From contig NZ_CP061725.1 in the NCBI RefSeq assembly GCF_014764405.1, positions 1,550,001 to 1,614,000 on the forward strand: DNA of 64,000 bases. Direction: 5' to 3'. Source of the DNA: Micromonospora craniellae (GTDB lineage Bacteria > Actinomycetota > Actinomycetes > Mycobacteriales > Micromonosporaceae). The notes beneath the pieces were generated by a model that saw only the letters and a list, made by a program, of their open reading frames with translations, made no database searches and was not told where the DNA came from. This document shows positions 36,929 through 46,306 of the stretch, one piece after another (position 1 is the first letter of the stretch; each line of letters begins with the position of its first letter). The position numbers and the translations under genes were made by a program.

Positions 36929-37651
36929 ATGAGCGACGAATACCAGATCGCCGGGGAGTACCTGCATCTGCTCAGTGAAGCCGCCTGGCAAGCGCTGCGC
37001 ACGCCGGTCACCCAGGCGCTGCGCGGCGCAGCCGGGGACGCCACGCTGGTCGACATCGGTGCGGGCAGCGGCCTCGGGACGGAGGTGCTCGCCGCGACCG
37101 TCCCGGACGGCGACGTGATCGCGGTCGAACCGTCACCGCTCCTGCGGGCGGTCCTGCTCTCCCGGGTCGCCGCCCACCCCGATCTGCGGCAACGGGTCAC
37201 GACGCTGGCCGGGGACGCACTCGGTGTCGAGCTGCCCGGACGCCTCGGTGCCGTGCTGGCGATGAACATGATCGGCCACCTCGATCCCGACGGGCGCCGC
37301 ACGTTCCTGCGACGGGTGGCCGAGCGACTCGTGCCGGGCGCGCCGCTGGTGCTGAACCTACAACCACCCGCAGAGCCGACGCCGGTGCCGTTCACGGTCT
37401 TCGGTGAGGTCCAGGTGGGTCGCCACACCTACGAAGGAGGTGGGTCGGCCGAGCCGTCCGGCTCGGCGGCGGTGACCTGGCGAATGCGCTATCGGGTCCT
37501 GGACACCGACGGCGCCGTGCTGCGGGAGGACCACGCCGACTACCGCTGGCACGTGGTCGCGCCCGAGGTCCTGCTCACCGAGATGGCCGACGCCGGCCTG
37601 ACCGGCGAAATCGGAGCGCTGGACGTCGTCCGTGCCACGCGCCGCCCGTGA
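36929..37651 (+). CDS. Class I SAM-dependent methyltransferase
   Basis: This 240-aa methyltransferase has motif I LVDIGAGSGLGTE near residues 44-56, the acidic DVIAVEPS and post-motif GAVLAMNMIGHL. The ATG at 36929 lies after GCGGGG. It has its own Zur-type box and no operon partner. It may modify the RiPP or another zinc-response product; the sequence does not say. Confidence 0.85.
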   Translation: MSDEYQIAGEYLHLLSEAAWQALRTPVTQALRGAAGDATLVDIGAGSGLGTEVLAATVPDGDVIAVEPSPLLRAVLLSRVAAHPDLRQRVTTLAGDALGVELPGRLGAVLAMNMIGHLDPDGRRTFLRRVAERLVPGAPLVLNLQPPAEPTPVPFTVFGEVQVGRHTYEGGGSAEPSGSAAVTWRMRYRVLDTDGAVLREDHADYRWHVVAPEVLLTEMADAGLTGEIGALDVVRATRRP

Positions 37652-37757
37652 GTGAGGCCTGAGTCCGGGCCGACGGTGTTCTCCGCCGGCCGGACGTGCC
37701 CGCACCGCAGGCCGGTGGCCATCGCCGGTCAGGGACACCCCGGTCATCGACAGGTCG

Positions 37758-38597
37758 TCAGGTACGCGCCCGCCACCGGCGTCCGGGGCCCGGCACGACC
37801 ATCGGCGTCCCTGCCACCGGGTCGGCGACGATGACGGCGTCCAGGCCAAAGACCTCGCTGATGAGGTCCTCGGTGACGATGTCCTGCGGCCTACCGGCGG
37901 CGACCACCGCGCCGTCCTTCATGGCGATCAGGTGGGTGGCGTACCGGCAGGCGTGGTTCAGGTCGTGCAGCACCACCGCGAGCGTACGGCCCGCCTCGTT
38001 GAGGGTGTGGCAGAGGTCGAGGACATCGATCTGATGGGTGATGTCCAGGTACGTCGTTGGTTCGTCCAGCAGCAGCAACGGCGTCTGCTGGGCGAGGGCG
38101 GTGGCGATCCAGACCCGTTGCCGTTGGCCGCCGGAGAGGGTGTCCACCGGCCGACCGGAGAGATCGCTGATGTCCGTGACCCGCATCGCGTCCCGGACCG
38201 CCGTCTCATCATCCTCGGTCCACTGCCGCAGAAACCCCTGGTGGGGATATCTGCCACGGGCAACGAGTTCGGCGACCCTGATTCCTTCCGGTGCCACGGA
38301 CGCCTGCGGCAGAATCGCCAACCGCCGGGCCACCTCACGGGTGCGGTACCTCGCGATGTCGGCCCCGTCCAGGATCACGGTTCCCGCGATCGGGCTGATC
38401 AGCCGCGCCAGTGCCTTCAGCATCGTCGACTTTCCGCACCCGTTCGGGCCGACGATGATGGTCAACGAGCCGTCGGGAACGGTGACCGTCAGGTCCTCCG
38501 TCACATGGTGGTGGGCATAACCCAAGGTGACCTGGTGGACAGCGAGGCGCTCGGTCGGCGACGAACTGCCGGCGTCGGATGGGTCAGTCGTCGTCAT
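37758..38597 (-). CDS. FecE-type ABC transporter ATP-binding protein
   Basis: This 279-aa ATPase has Walker A GPNGCGKST, signature LSGGQRQRV, Walker B LLLLDEP and the switch segment VLHDLNHA. It is the last gene of a leftward binding-protein - permease - permease - ATPase operon. The ATG at 38597 is chosen because it overlaps the permease stop (ATGA); the open frame starts much earlier without homology. Confidence 0.94.
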   Translation of the reverse strand: MTTTDPSDAGSSSPTERLAVHQVTLGYAHHHVTEDLTVTVPDGSLTIIVGPNGCGKSTMLKALARLISPIAGTVILDGADIARYRTREVARRLAILPQASVAPEGIRVAELVARGRYPHQGFLRQWTEDDETAVRDAMRVTDISDLSGRPVDTLSGGQRQRVWIATALAQQTPLLLLDEPTTYLDITHQIDVLDLCHTLNEAGRTLAVVLHDLNHACRYATHLIAMKDGAVVAAGRPQDIVTEDLISEVFGLDAVIVADPVAGTPMVVPGPGRRWRART

Positions 38598-39661
38598 GAG
38601 GTTCGAATCCGTATCCGTCGCGTGAGAAGCCAGGTCAGGTAGCTGCCACCGATCACCACGGTGACGATGCCGACCGGCACGGGACTGGGGAAGACCCGAC
38701 CGGCTACCAGGTCGGCAATGATGAGGAGCGCTCCCCCGACGGCTGCGGAAGCTATCAAATTGGTGCCGGCACTGGCGGTAAGGACCCGGGCAAGTTGCGG
38801 TGCGGCGAGGGCGAGAAAGGCGACCGGACCACACACGCTGGTGACCAACGCGATCAGACCGATGCCGGCGACCACTGATGCGAGCCGGGTGGGTTCGATC
38901 CGGGCGCCGGTGCCGCGGGCATGGTCGTCGCCGAGTTCCAGCTGCCGTAGGTGCCGTCCGATTGCCATGGTGGCCGGGATCATCGCGGCGAGCAGCAGCG
39001 TTGACGGGGCAGCCTGGGCCCAGCGGAGATTCTCCAGGCTCCCCTGGCCCCAGATCGAGGCCGTCAGGGCGACCCGCGTGTCGGCCTTGAGCACGATCAG
39101 CGAGTTGACGGCGGACAGGGCCGCCGAGACACCGACGCCGACCAGCACGAAGCGAAAACCGTCGACCCCTGACCGGTAAGCCAGCAGGTAGACAGCGACA
39201 GCAGTGGCGATGCCGCCGATGAATGCGAAGGTGATGGTGGTCAGCGCGCTGCCGGACAGGAACACGATCGAGATCAGCGCGCCGGTGAAGGCTCCGGTGT
39301 TGAATCCGATCACATCCGGGCTGCCGAGTGGGTTACGAGTCAGCGATTGGAACACCGCGCCGCTGACGCCCAGTGCCGCGCCGAACACCACGGCGGCGAC
39401 GGCTCTGGGCAACCGCCATTCCAACACCACCTTGGTCGGGAAGGGCTTGCCCTGCCTGGACACGATGTCGATGAGCTCACCTGTCGACACCGGGTACGGT
39501 CCGGTGACCACACTGACGAGGAATGCCACAAGGCAGACCACGAGGCAGACCACCGTGACCGCCGCGACGCGCGTGTTCGCCACGATGGAGAAGCGGCTTC
39601 CCCATCGGATCTGGAGGCGGGCCGGGCCAAAGTCGACGCGTCCGGAGAGCGGAGAGCTCAT
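38594..39661 (-). CDS. FecCD-family ABC permease
   Basis: This 355-aa permease has about ten helices and the signatures EWRLPRAVAAVVFGAALGVSG, LTRNPLGSPDVIGFNTGA and CGPVAFLALAAPQLAR. It pairs with the next upstream permease as a heterodimer, as in siderophore importers. The ATG at 39661 overlaps that gene's stop. Confidence 0.93.
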   Translation of the reverse strand: MSSPLSGRVDFGPARLQIRWGSRFSIVANTRVAAVTVVCLVVCLVAFLVSVVTGPYPVSTGELIDIVSRQGKPFPTKVVLEWRLPRAVAAVVFGAALGVSGAVFQSLTRNPLGSPDVIGFNTGAFTGALISIVFLSGSALTTITFAFIGGIATAVAVYLLAYRSGVDGFRFVLVGVGVSAALSAVNSLIVLKADTRVALTASIWGQGSLENLRWAQAAPSTLLLAAMIPATMAIGRHLRQLELGDDHARGTGARIEPTRLASVVAGIGLIALVTSVCGPVAFLALAAPQLARVLTASAGTNLIASAAVGGALLIIADLVAGRVFPSPVPVGIVTVVIGGSYLTWLLTRRIRIRTS

Positions 39662-40689
39662 GACGGCCTGATCCGATCTCCGCGAGCGAGCATGATGAGG
39701 ACCGGTGCGCCCAGCAGAGCGGTCATCAGGCCAGCCGGGGCCTCGTCTGGCCAGATCACGAGTCGGCCCGCGACATCGGCGACAAGCATCAGGAGCGCGC
39801 CGAGGACGGCGCTGTACGCGAGGACCCACCCGAGTCGGGTCCCGGCGATCCAGCGGGCGATCTGCGGGACCATGAGCCCGATGAAGAGGATCGGCCCGGC
39901 CACCGCCGTGGCGGCGCCGGCGAGAAGAGCGACGGCGCCGGCCACGGCGATCCGGGTGGCGGTCACCGGCACCCCGAGGGAACGGGCCAGATCCTCACCC
40001 AGAGCGAGCTGACCGAGCGGACGAGCGGTCGCCACCGTCGTGAGGGCGGCCACCAGAACGACGGGAGAGATCATCCCGATCGAGCTCAGGTCGCGGCCCA
40101 CCACCGATCCGGCCAGCCACCCTCGCATGACGTTGAAGCTCTCCGGGTCGGTGAGGGACAGCGCGGTCACGATGCCGAGCAGTACTGCGGAGATCGCGAC
40201 CCCGGCCAGGACGAGAGCGGCCGGTGAGGTCCCGACCCGACTGAACCCCAACAGGTAGACCGCTGTCGACACCAGCAAGGCGCCGGCGAGGGCGAACCAC
40301 ATGTACTGCTGGATGTGGGTGAGACCGAACATTCCGACGGCGAGGACGACCGCCAGGCTCGCGCCGGCGTTGACCCCGAGCAGCCCCGGATCCGCGATCG
40401 GGTTGCGGACCAATGCCTGCATGAGGGCTCCGGCCAGACCGAGACAGAGGCCCACAACGACCGCGGCGACGGTACGGGGCAGTCGCATGTCCCGAATGAT
40501 GATCTGCGTCGCCTCGTCACCCCGGCCGAGCAGCCCATCGAACGCCTCCGACGTCGAGAGGAAGACCGACCCGACGAGGACGCCGGACAGGCAGACCACA
40601 GCGAGCAGAACGACCAGGGGCACCATCAGAACGCGGTGCCGCGATACGGAGCCGGGTTGCACCGGTGCAACCCGGGCGATATTGGGCAC
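39658..40689 (-). CDS. FecCD-family ABC permease
   Basis: This 343-aa permease has RDMRLPRTVAAVVVGLCLG, LVRNPIADPGLLGVNAGAS and GPILFIGLMVPQIARW. A GTG at 40689 overlaps the TAG stop of the binding-protein gene by one base (TAGTG). The open frame upstream of it lies inside that gene. Confidence 0.92.
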   Translation of the reverse strand: MPNIARVAPVQPGSVSRHRVLMVPLVVLLAVVCLSGVLVGSVFLSTSEAFDGLLGRGDEATQIIIRDMRLPRTVAAVVVGLCLGLAGALMQALVRNPIADPGLLGVNAGASLAVVLAVGMFGLTHIQQYMWFALAGALLVSTAVYLLGFSRVGTSPAALVLAGVAISAVLLGIVTALSLTDPESFNVMRGWLAGSVVGRDLSSIGMISPVVLVAALTTVATARPLGQLALGEDLARSLGVPVTATRIAVAGAVALLAGAATAVAGPILFIGLMVPQIARWIAGTRLGWVLAYSAVLGALLMLVADVAGRLVIWPDEAPAGLMTALLGAPVLIMLARGDRIRPS

Positions 40690-41726
40690 TACGCCGTGAT
40701 CAGGGACTGGAACTGCTTCCAGCGCTGTGCGGCGTCCGCCTCGGTGCCGACGACGATCGACCCCGAGGCGAAAGCCGCCAGATCGACCAGGACCCAGTAC
40801 ACCGCGAAGCCGTAACCGCCGGTCCACATGTCACCGTTGACGATCGGCGCCCGGCCCTGCTTGACCGCCGGCAGGGCTTGGAACAGCGGTTGCCTGGTGA
40901 CGATCTTCTCGTCGTAGTAGGTCGCCTTCGGCACCGCCACGATGTCGGCATCGTGCTGCGGGATCTGCTCGGGTGAGAGCATGACCCAGCCACCGTACGA
41001 CTGGCCCTCAGGTGCGGCCTTCTCCTCCCCTGCGGGGCGGGTGAATCCTGACTCGGCGATCACCGTCGACAGGCTGTTACTGGAGTCGGTCACCATCACG
41101 GAATCGCCGCGCACGGCTCCGAGCAGCACCGACAGCGACTTGGGACGGTCGGCGTGCTTCGTCGCGACCTCCTTGGTCATCGAGGTCAGTACCTCGATGA
41201 CCTTGTCCGAGGCGGCTCCCTTGTCGAAGTATCTGCCGTATGCGCTCACCAACTCGCGCCACGGTTCCATGTAGGGTGCCCGCAGGGTCGGTGCGACATC
41301 CCCGAACGGCGCGAGTTCCTGCTCGCTGCCCGCCACAGCGGTGACGACGATGAGATCCGGCTCGATATTCGCCACGTCCTCGACGGCCGGCCGACGACCT
41401 CCGCCGGTCATCGGCCGAACCTCCACGCCCGCCTCCTGCAGAATCTTCACAGCGACGTCCGAGCCCCAGGCGTTGTACGTCACCTGCGGTTTCATCCCCA
41501 GCATGAGCAGATTCAGAGCGGCGTTCTCGTCCAGCGCGACGATCCGCTCGGGAGCCACCGGGATGGTGACCTCGCCGAACCAGTCGGTGACGGTCCTCGT
41601 TTCCGCCCCATCCCCGGCCCCGGTGGAGCCGGGAGTGGCGGTCGTCGAGCAGGCGACGAGACCAGTCACCACCAGAAGACTCGCCATGATCGCGAGGCGT
41701 CGACGAAACAACACCGAAAAGGACAT
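40689..41726 (-). CDS. FecB-type substrate-binding lipoprotein
   Basis: This 345-aa cluster-III binding protein has lipobox LVAC with Cys26. It contains the family segments IVALDENAALNLLMLGMKP and DIVAVPKATYYDEK. It should recognise a metal chelate. The ATG at 41726 follows GGGGGAACG. A Zur-type box lies 71 bases upstream. It belongs to the iron/metal-chelate class rather than to ZnuA-type ion-binding proteins. Confidence 0.92.
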   Translation of the reverse strand: MSFSVLFRRRLAIMASLLVVTGLVACSTTATPGSTGAGDGAETRTVTDWFGEVTIPVAPERIVALDENAALNLLMLGMKPQVTYNAWGSDVAVKILQEAGVEVRPMTGGGRRPAVEDVANIEPDLIVVTAVAGSEQELAPFGDVAPTLRAPYMEPWRELVSAYGRYFDKGAASDKVIEVLTSMTKEVATKHADRPKSLSVLLGAVRGDSVMVTDSSNSLSTVIAESGFTRPAGEEKAAPEGQSYGGWVMLSPEQIPQHDADIVAVPKATYYDEKIVTRQPLFQALPAVKQGRAPIVNGDMWTGGYGFAVYWVLVDLAAFASGSIVVGTEADAAQRWKQFQSLITA

Positions 41727-41796
41727 CCGTTCCCCCAAGCGTCTACGAGCGCGTGGCGACGTTCACCGGCCACAGCGACGTCGCCAAAGTAGACAA

Positions 41797-41811
41797 TGAC
41801 AACCGCTTTCA
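41797..41811 (-). promoter_or_regulatory. Zur-type box upstream of the second FecBCD-type importer
   Basis: TGACAACCGCTTTCA (plus-strand reading) matches TGACAATCGTTTTCA at 16833 in 13 of 15 positions. It lies 71 bases upstream of the binding-protein ATG. Confidence 0.65.
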
Positions 41812-42242
41812 GCAAGGGGGAAAGTCGATCCGGTGGAGTGCCGTCATGTCGGCTCGTGGGGGGTGAGTGCGCATGGGTTCTGCGCCGACCGGGCTGACAG
41901 ATCCGGATATAGACTCGATGTCGGTCAGGAAGATGCCCGGATCGGCCGGCCTCGGGACTCCCGTACATCCTTCGACAGGGCGAAAGAATCGCCTCGACGG
42001 CCGGACCTTGTCGACGGACGCCGGCCCGTGCTTCCGGTGTCGCTGCCGGACGTTCGTGGATTGCCGTCGGTCCGGGTGCCCCGGCGGGCCAGCGGTGCGG
42101 TGGAAGGCAACGTCGCCGGCGAACACCGACGATCCAAGGTGCCGCCGGCGGGGCCGGTGAACACGCCGACGTACAGCCGATCAACCGGAGAGGACAACCG
42201 CCCGCCGACTCACCTCAAGCTGAATACGTACGGTGAAACGCC
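41812..42242. other. Gene-poor stretch with decayed sequence
   Basis: No intact gene is recognised. Positions about 42139-42185 match the 3' end of the IS1634-type transposases at 49302 and 58975, reading VDRLYVGVFTGPAG on the minus strand, so a piece of an old insertion remains. An 18-base sequence (42214-42231) recurs inverted at 63950. Confidence 0.6.
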
Positions 42243-42305
42243 TGGCACACCGTTTCCGACCCGTTCGCCGGCTGCTTCCCGCTCACCGATCCAACTGCGA
42301 CCTGA
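42243..42305 (+). pseudogene. C-terminal scrap of a COG0523/MRF-type gene
   Basis: Twenty codons plus a stop read WHTVSDPFAGCFPLTDPTAT, closely matching the tail of the MRF-like protein at 16867 ([12 protein letters not shown]). A stop codon three codons upstream closes the frame. The end overlaps the TetR gene on the other strand. It indicates a lost extra COG0523 gene in this Zur-controlled neighbourhood. Confidence 0.55.
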
Positions 42306-42942
42306 GCCCGGCCAGGATCAGGTCGAGGCCGCCCCGGAAGAGTTCCGGAAGCGGCAGCGTGAAGAACTCCCGCCCGACCCGGGTGGCGGTCGGGTGGGCA
42401 GCGGCGTCGACGCCGGTCAGGCCGTCGACGAACGCCGCCGCGCGGTTGGAGGCCCGGCGGCGGACGCGGACATCGGCGGAGTCCTCGATCGCCACCCGGG
42501 TGAACGTCCAGCTGGTGATCGCGGCGGCACCCCGGGCGACCGTCGCGTCGTCGAACCCGGCGTCGGAGAGTGTGGCGACGAGCAGTTCGAGCAGGCGGTA
42601 TGCCTGCGGACCGGCCGGCCCGTTGTCGATCAGCCACGCCGCGACGCCCGGGTGCCGCCGGAGCACCTCGTGCTGCGTCATCGCCCAGTCACGCGCGCGC
42701 TGCTCCCATGATGCGTCGGGCGGCGTCTGTGGGTGGATGAGTTCGCCGATCCGGTCGGCGACCAGCCGCACCAACTCCTCACGGTCGGCGACGTGGCGGT
42801 AGAGGGCCATCGCGGTGACATCGAACCGGGCGGCGACGGCCCGCATGGTGACGGCGGACAGGCCCGCGCTGCGGGTGATGTCGATTGCAGCGTCAACGAC
42901 GGCGTCCCGACTCAGCGCCAACGCTGCCCTCACCTTCGCCAT
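42283..42942 (-). CDS. TetR-family transcriptional regulator
   Basis: This 219-aa regulator has an N-terminal helix-turn-helix (about residues 10-55, with AGLSAVTMRAVAARFDVTAMALYRH) and a TetR C-terminal ligand domain. It is divergent from the Dpp/Cnt-type importer and shares the 95-base gap that holds a Zur box ten bases before its ATG. The lack of a ribosome site suggests a leaderless transcript. It probably adds ligand control to the importer. Confidence 0.88.
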   Translation of the reverse strand: MAKVRAALALSRDAVVDAAIDITRSAGLSAVTMRAVAARFDVTAMALYRHVADREELVRLVADRIGELIHPQTPPDASWEQRARDWAMTQHEVLRRHPGVAAWLIDNGPAGPQAYRLLELLVATLSDAGFDDATVARGAAAITSWTFTRVAIEDSADVRVRRRASNRAAAFVDGLTGVDAAAHPTATRVGREFFTLPLPELFRGGLDLILAGLRSQLDR

Positions 42943-42951
42943 ATTCGGATA

Positions 42952-42966
42952 TGACAATCATTTTCA
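42952..42966. promoter_or_regulatory. Zur-type box between TetR and the Dpp/Cnt-type importer
   Basis: TGACAATCATTTTCA is the most symmetric of the boxes in this window and close to actinobacterial Zur consensus sites. It can control both divergent units. Confidence 0.7.
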
Positions 42967-43037
42967 TCTGCTGGTATACGTAGTAAACGTACCCGACCGC
43001 GAGCTCAGTGGTCGAACAACGAAAGTGATGGTGAGGG

Positions 43038-44540
43038 ATGGTGTCGATCACGACACGCAGACTGGTCGCGGCCGTAGCCGTCGGCGCGGCCCTCGCGGCG
43101 GCGGGATGCTCGGGAGACCCGGACGACGGCGGGCAGGCGTCGGCCGGCGGGACGCTACGAGCCGCGTTCGCTGGCGGCGGCTCCAGCGAGACGCTCAACT
43201 ACCTGGTAGGCCCGACCCCACTGGACTACGTCCGGGCGAAGCTGGTCCACCCTCCGCTGTGCGAACTCGACCCGCAGGCGCCCGACGGCGTGGCGTACGG
43301 CGTCGTCGAGTCGATCACGGTCTCCGACGACCGCAGGACGTACACGCTGAAGGTGCGCAACGGCGTGACGTTCACCAGCGGCAAGGCGATGACCTCGGCG
43401 GACGTGCTGTACTCGCTACGCGCGCCGACGGTCCTGAACGGCCTCCCCTTCACCAGGATCATCTCCCGCAACTTCGACGTGGAGAAAGCCTCGGCCCCGG
43501 ACGCCACGACGGTGATCCTGCCGACCCTGTCGCCGATCGCCGACGGACGCGAGGTGATCTGCCAAAGCATGCTCGCCATCCCCGACGGAACGACCGAGTT
43601 CACGCCGGACACGCCCTCCGCCGGCGCCTTCACGATCGAGACCTTCGAGCCCGGCCGTTCGACGCTGCTCAAGCGCAACGACGCCTACTACGGTGAGAAA
43701 CCGTCGCTGGAGCGGATCGAGCTGTTGTCCATCATCGACGGCACGGCGCGGGTGAACGCGCTGCGACAGGGCCAGGTCGATTTCATCAGCGGCATCGGGC
43801 CCGCCCAGGCGAGGACGCTGGAGGGCGTCGACGCCGTCGAGGTCAGCACCAGCGAATTGCCCTACGCGGCCCACCTGCAGTTCACGATGAACACCGCGAC
43901 CAAGCCGTTCGACGACCCCCGGGTGCGGGAGGCGTTCCGACTGGCGGTCGACCGCGAACGCATCGTGGCGAACGTCTACTTCGGCCGCGCGTTCGTCGGC
44001 AACGACGTCCCGGCGCTCGGCTTCCCCAGCTACGACAGGTCGCTCACGCAGCGCACACCTGATCGCGACCGGGCCAAGCAGTTGCTGGCCGAGGCAGGCG
44101 CGAGCGGTATGACGGTCGAGCTCACCGCCGGTCCCGAGATGCCCGGCATGGTGGAGACGGCAGCGCTCGTCGTGGAGGACCTGAAGGCGATCGGCGTGCA
44201 GGCCACCGTGCGGGAACTCCCCGCCGGCCAACTGTTCGCCGACTACCCCGCCTACCTCTCCTGGCCGTTCAAGGCCGGCTGGAACCCGCCTGCGTTCTTC
44301 GAGATCAACCACACGCCGGGCACCTTCCCGGACGTCGACGCCCTGGTGCTGCAAGCGCGCGGCGCCGCGACCCGGGACGAGCGGCTCGCCGCGTCACACC
44401 GGGCGCAGAAACTGCTGTGGGAGAAGGGCAATCAGATCGCGCCGGTATTCGTCCCGACGATCAACGCCGGCTCCGACAAGGTCGACGGCGTACGAAACCT
44501 GCAGTTCCCCGACCTGATCCGCGCCACCATCCGGACGTGA
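43038..44540 (+). CDS. Family-5 substrate-binding lipoprotein (peptide/opine-metallophore type)
   Basis: This 500-aa SBP5 protein has a signal peptide and lipobox AAGC with Cys24. It contains the family segments RTYTLKVRNGVTFTSGKAMTS and FDDPRVREAFRLAVDRERIV. SBP5 proteins bind peptides, nickel chelates or, in the staphylococcal Cnt system, the metallophore staphylopine. The Zur box upstream makes a zinc-bound peptide or metallophore a plausible ligand. It leads a coupled importer operon. Confidence 0.92.
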   Translation: MVSITTRRLVAAVAVGAALAAAGCSGDPDDGGQASAGGTLRAAFAGGGSSETLNYLVGPTPLDYVRAKLVHPPLCELDPQAPDGVAYGVVESITVSDDRRTYTLKVRNGVTFTSGKAMTSADVLYSLRAPTVLNGLPFTRIISRNFDVEKASAPDATTVILPTLSPIADGREVICQSMLAIPDGTTEFTPDTPSAGAFTIETFEPGRSTLLKRNDAYYGEKPSLERIELLSIIDGTARVNALRQGQVDFISGIGPAQARTLEGVDAVEVSTSELPYAAHLQFTMNTATKPFDDPRVREAFRLAVDRERIVANVYFGRAFVGNDVPALGFPSYDRSLTQRTPDRDRAKQLLAEAGASGMTVELTAGPEMPGMVETAALVVEDLKAIGVQATVRELPAGQLFADYPAYLSWPFKAGWNPPAFFEINHTPGTFPDVDALVLQARGAATRDERLAASHRAQKLLWEKGNQIAPVFVPTINAGSDKVDGVRNLQFPDLIRATIRT

Positions 44541-44543
44541 CCG

Positions 44544-45503
44544 GTGCGACTGGCCGGTTGGCTCACGGTAAGGGCCGCCGCCGCCGTGGCGACCCTGGCC
44601 GTGCTGTCCGCCGTGGTGTTCTGGGCCACCGAGGTCCTACCCGGCGACGCTGTCGGAACGACCTCGGGGCCGAACGCCACCGACGCTGAGCGGGCCGCGA
44701 TCCGCATCTCGCTCGGCCTCGACCGCCCCGCGCACGAGCGGTACGTGGACTGGATCGGTGACGTCGCGCGCGGTGACCTCGGCACCTCACTCACCGGACG
44801 GGGGGTCGGTGAGATCATCGCCGACCGGCTGGGCGCGAGCCTCTCCGTGCTGGTCCCGGCGGCGGTGTTGATCCTGGTGCTCGCGGGCGCGCTCGGGGTC
44901 ACGGCGGGGTTGCGGGTGGGCGGCCGGCTCGACCGGGGGCTGAACGCGACCACGCTCGGCCTCGTCGGGTCGTCGGACTTCCTGCTGGCCACCGGGCTGC
45001 TCGTGGTGTTCACGGCCTGGTGGCCGGTGCTGCCGGCGGTCGCCCTCGTGCCCGCCGGCGACCAACTGTGGCAGCATCCGGACCTCGTCGCCCTGCCTGC
45101 GCTCGCGCTGGCCCTCGGCGGGTTCGGCGCGACGATGCGCCTGCTGCGCGCGTCCGTCGCGCAGACGGCCGCAACCGGCTTCGCGGAGTTTGCCCGTCTC
45201 AACGGCGTCCGCGGCCCGCGATACCTCTGGACCGTGGTCTCCAACGCCGCAGCGCCGGCGCTGCACGGCCTGGCGATCATGCTCGCCGGCCTGCTCGGCG
45301 GCAGTGTCGTCGTGGAGACGCTGTTCAACGTCCCCGGCATCGGCTACGAACTGACCCGGGCCGTCGCCGAACGGGACATCCCGCTGATCCAGGGCCTGAG
45401 CATGACCCTCGGGGCCGCGACGCTGGCGATCCTTCTCGCCGGCGACCTCCTCGCCGCGCTCCTGGACCGGCACCGGGCGCACTCACCGGCGGGCATCCGG
45501 TGA
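44544..45503 (+). CDS. DppB/NikB-type ABC permease
   Basis: This 319-aa permease has an N-terminal helix and ATEVLPGDAVG in the place of the DppB LPGDP-type motif. DWIGDVARGDLGTS precedes the core helices, and the EAA-like loop reads GFAEFARLNGVRGPRYLW. It is separated from the binding-protein gene by three bases. A GTG start is used. Confidence 0.92.
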   Translation: MRLAGWLTVRAAAAVATLAVLSAVVFWATEVLPGDAVGTTSGPNATDAERAAIRISLGLDRPAHERYVDWIGDVARGDLGTSLTGRGVGEIIADRLGASLSVLVPAAVLILVLAGALGVTAGLRVGGRLDRGLNATTLGLVGSSDFLLATGLLVVFTAWWPVLPAVALVPAGDQLWQHPDLVALPALALALGGFGATMRLLRASVAQTAATGFAEFARLNGVRGPRYLWTVVSNAAAPALHGLAIMLAGLLGGSVVVETLFNVPGIGYELTRAVAERDIPLIQGLSMTLGAATLAILLAGDLLAALLDRHRAHSPAGIR

Positions 45504-46306
45504 AGCTGCGCCTGATCCTGCCGCTGCTGGTGCTGGCTGTCGCTGCCCTCGGGCCGTGGGTTCCGGTCGGCAGCCCGACCGCACCGGTCGCCGGGCCGTT
45601 CGAGTCCTGGTCGGGCGCGCACGTCCTCGGCACCGACATCCTGGGGCGGGACGTGCTCGCCCGGGTGCTCGCCGGTGGCCGAATGTTGGTCGTCCAGGCG
45701 GCTGTGGCCACGCTGCTGGGCAGCGTTGTCGGGCTCGGGGTCGGTGTGTGGGCGGGGATGACCCACCGGCACCGGGCCGCGCGGTTCACGGTGCGGGGCA
45801 TCGACGCGCTCGCTGCCCTGCCTGGGATCCTGCTGCTGCTCGTGCTGGCCACCGGCGCACCCGGCAGCGGCGCCGCCATCGTCGCCGCGAGCGTACTGGT
45901 GAGCGTCCCGTTCTCGGTTCGGGTGAACCGGGAACGCGTCGCCGCCCTGGTCCGCACCGATTACGCCCGAGCGGCCCAGGCGCGGGGCGACACGGTCGCG
46001 ACACGGCTGCGGTACGACATCGCGCCCGGGCTGGCACCGACTGCGCTGGCCGAGGCCGGCATCCGGTTCGTCGCCGCGGTTCAGCTCGCGGCCACCGCGG
46101 GGTTTCTGGGACTGGGGGCGTCCGCGCCGGCCGCGAACTGGGGACGGATGGTGCAGGAAAACAGCGCCGGACTGACGACCAATCCGCTGCCGGTGGTCGT
46201 CCCCGCGTTCCTCCTCGTCGTGCTCGCCGTCGGTGTGACGTTCCTGCTCGACCACCTGGCCGGTCGGGTTCTCGGCGAAGCCGACCGGATCGGGGCCGGT
46301 CGATGA
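45500..46306 (+). CDS. DppC/NikC-type ABC permease
   Basis: This 268-aa permease has the HVLGTDILGRDVLARVL motif and the loop DYARAAQARGDTVATRLR for ATPase contact. The GTG at 45500 overlaps the previous stop (GTGA). It is shorter than many DppC proteins because the N-terminal extension is missing. Confidence 0.92.
   Translation: MKLRLILPLLVLAVAALGPWVPVGSPTAPVAGPFESWSGAHVLGTDILGRDVLARVLAGGRMLVVQAAVATLLGSVVGLGVGVWAGMTHRHRAARFTVRGIDALAALPGILLLLVLATGAPGSGAAIVAASVLVSVPFSVRVNRERVAALVRTDYARAAQARGDTVATRLRYDIAPGLAPTALAEAGIRFVAAVQLAATAGFLGLGASAPAANWGRMVQENSAGLTTNPLPVVVPAFLLVVLAVGVTFLLDHLAGRVLGEADRIGAGR

Noticed and set aside
41833..42711. Long plus-strand ORF of 292 aa
   Set aside because: It crosses the TetR gene in antisense, has no recognisable domain, and spans the IS and MRF scraps; composition is typical of a GC-rich shadow.
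42974..42992. TetR operator GTATACGTAGTAAACGTAC
   Set aside because: Symmetry is limited to the outer bases; too weak to call.
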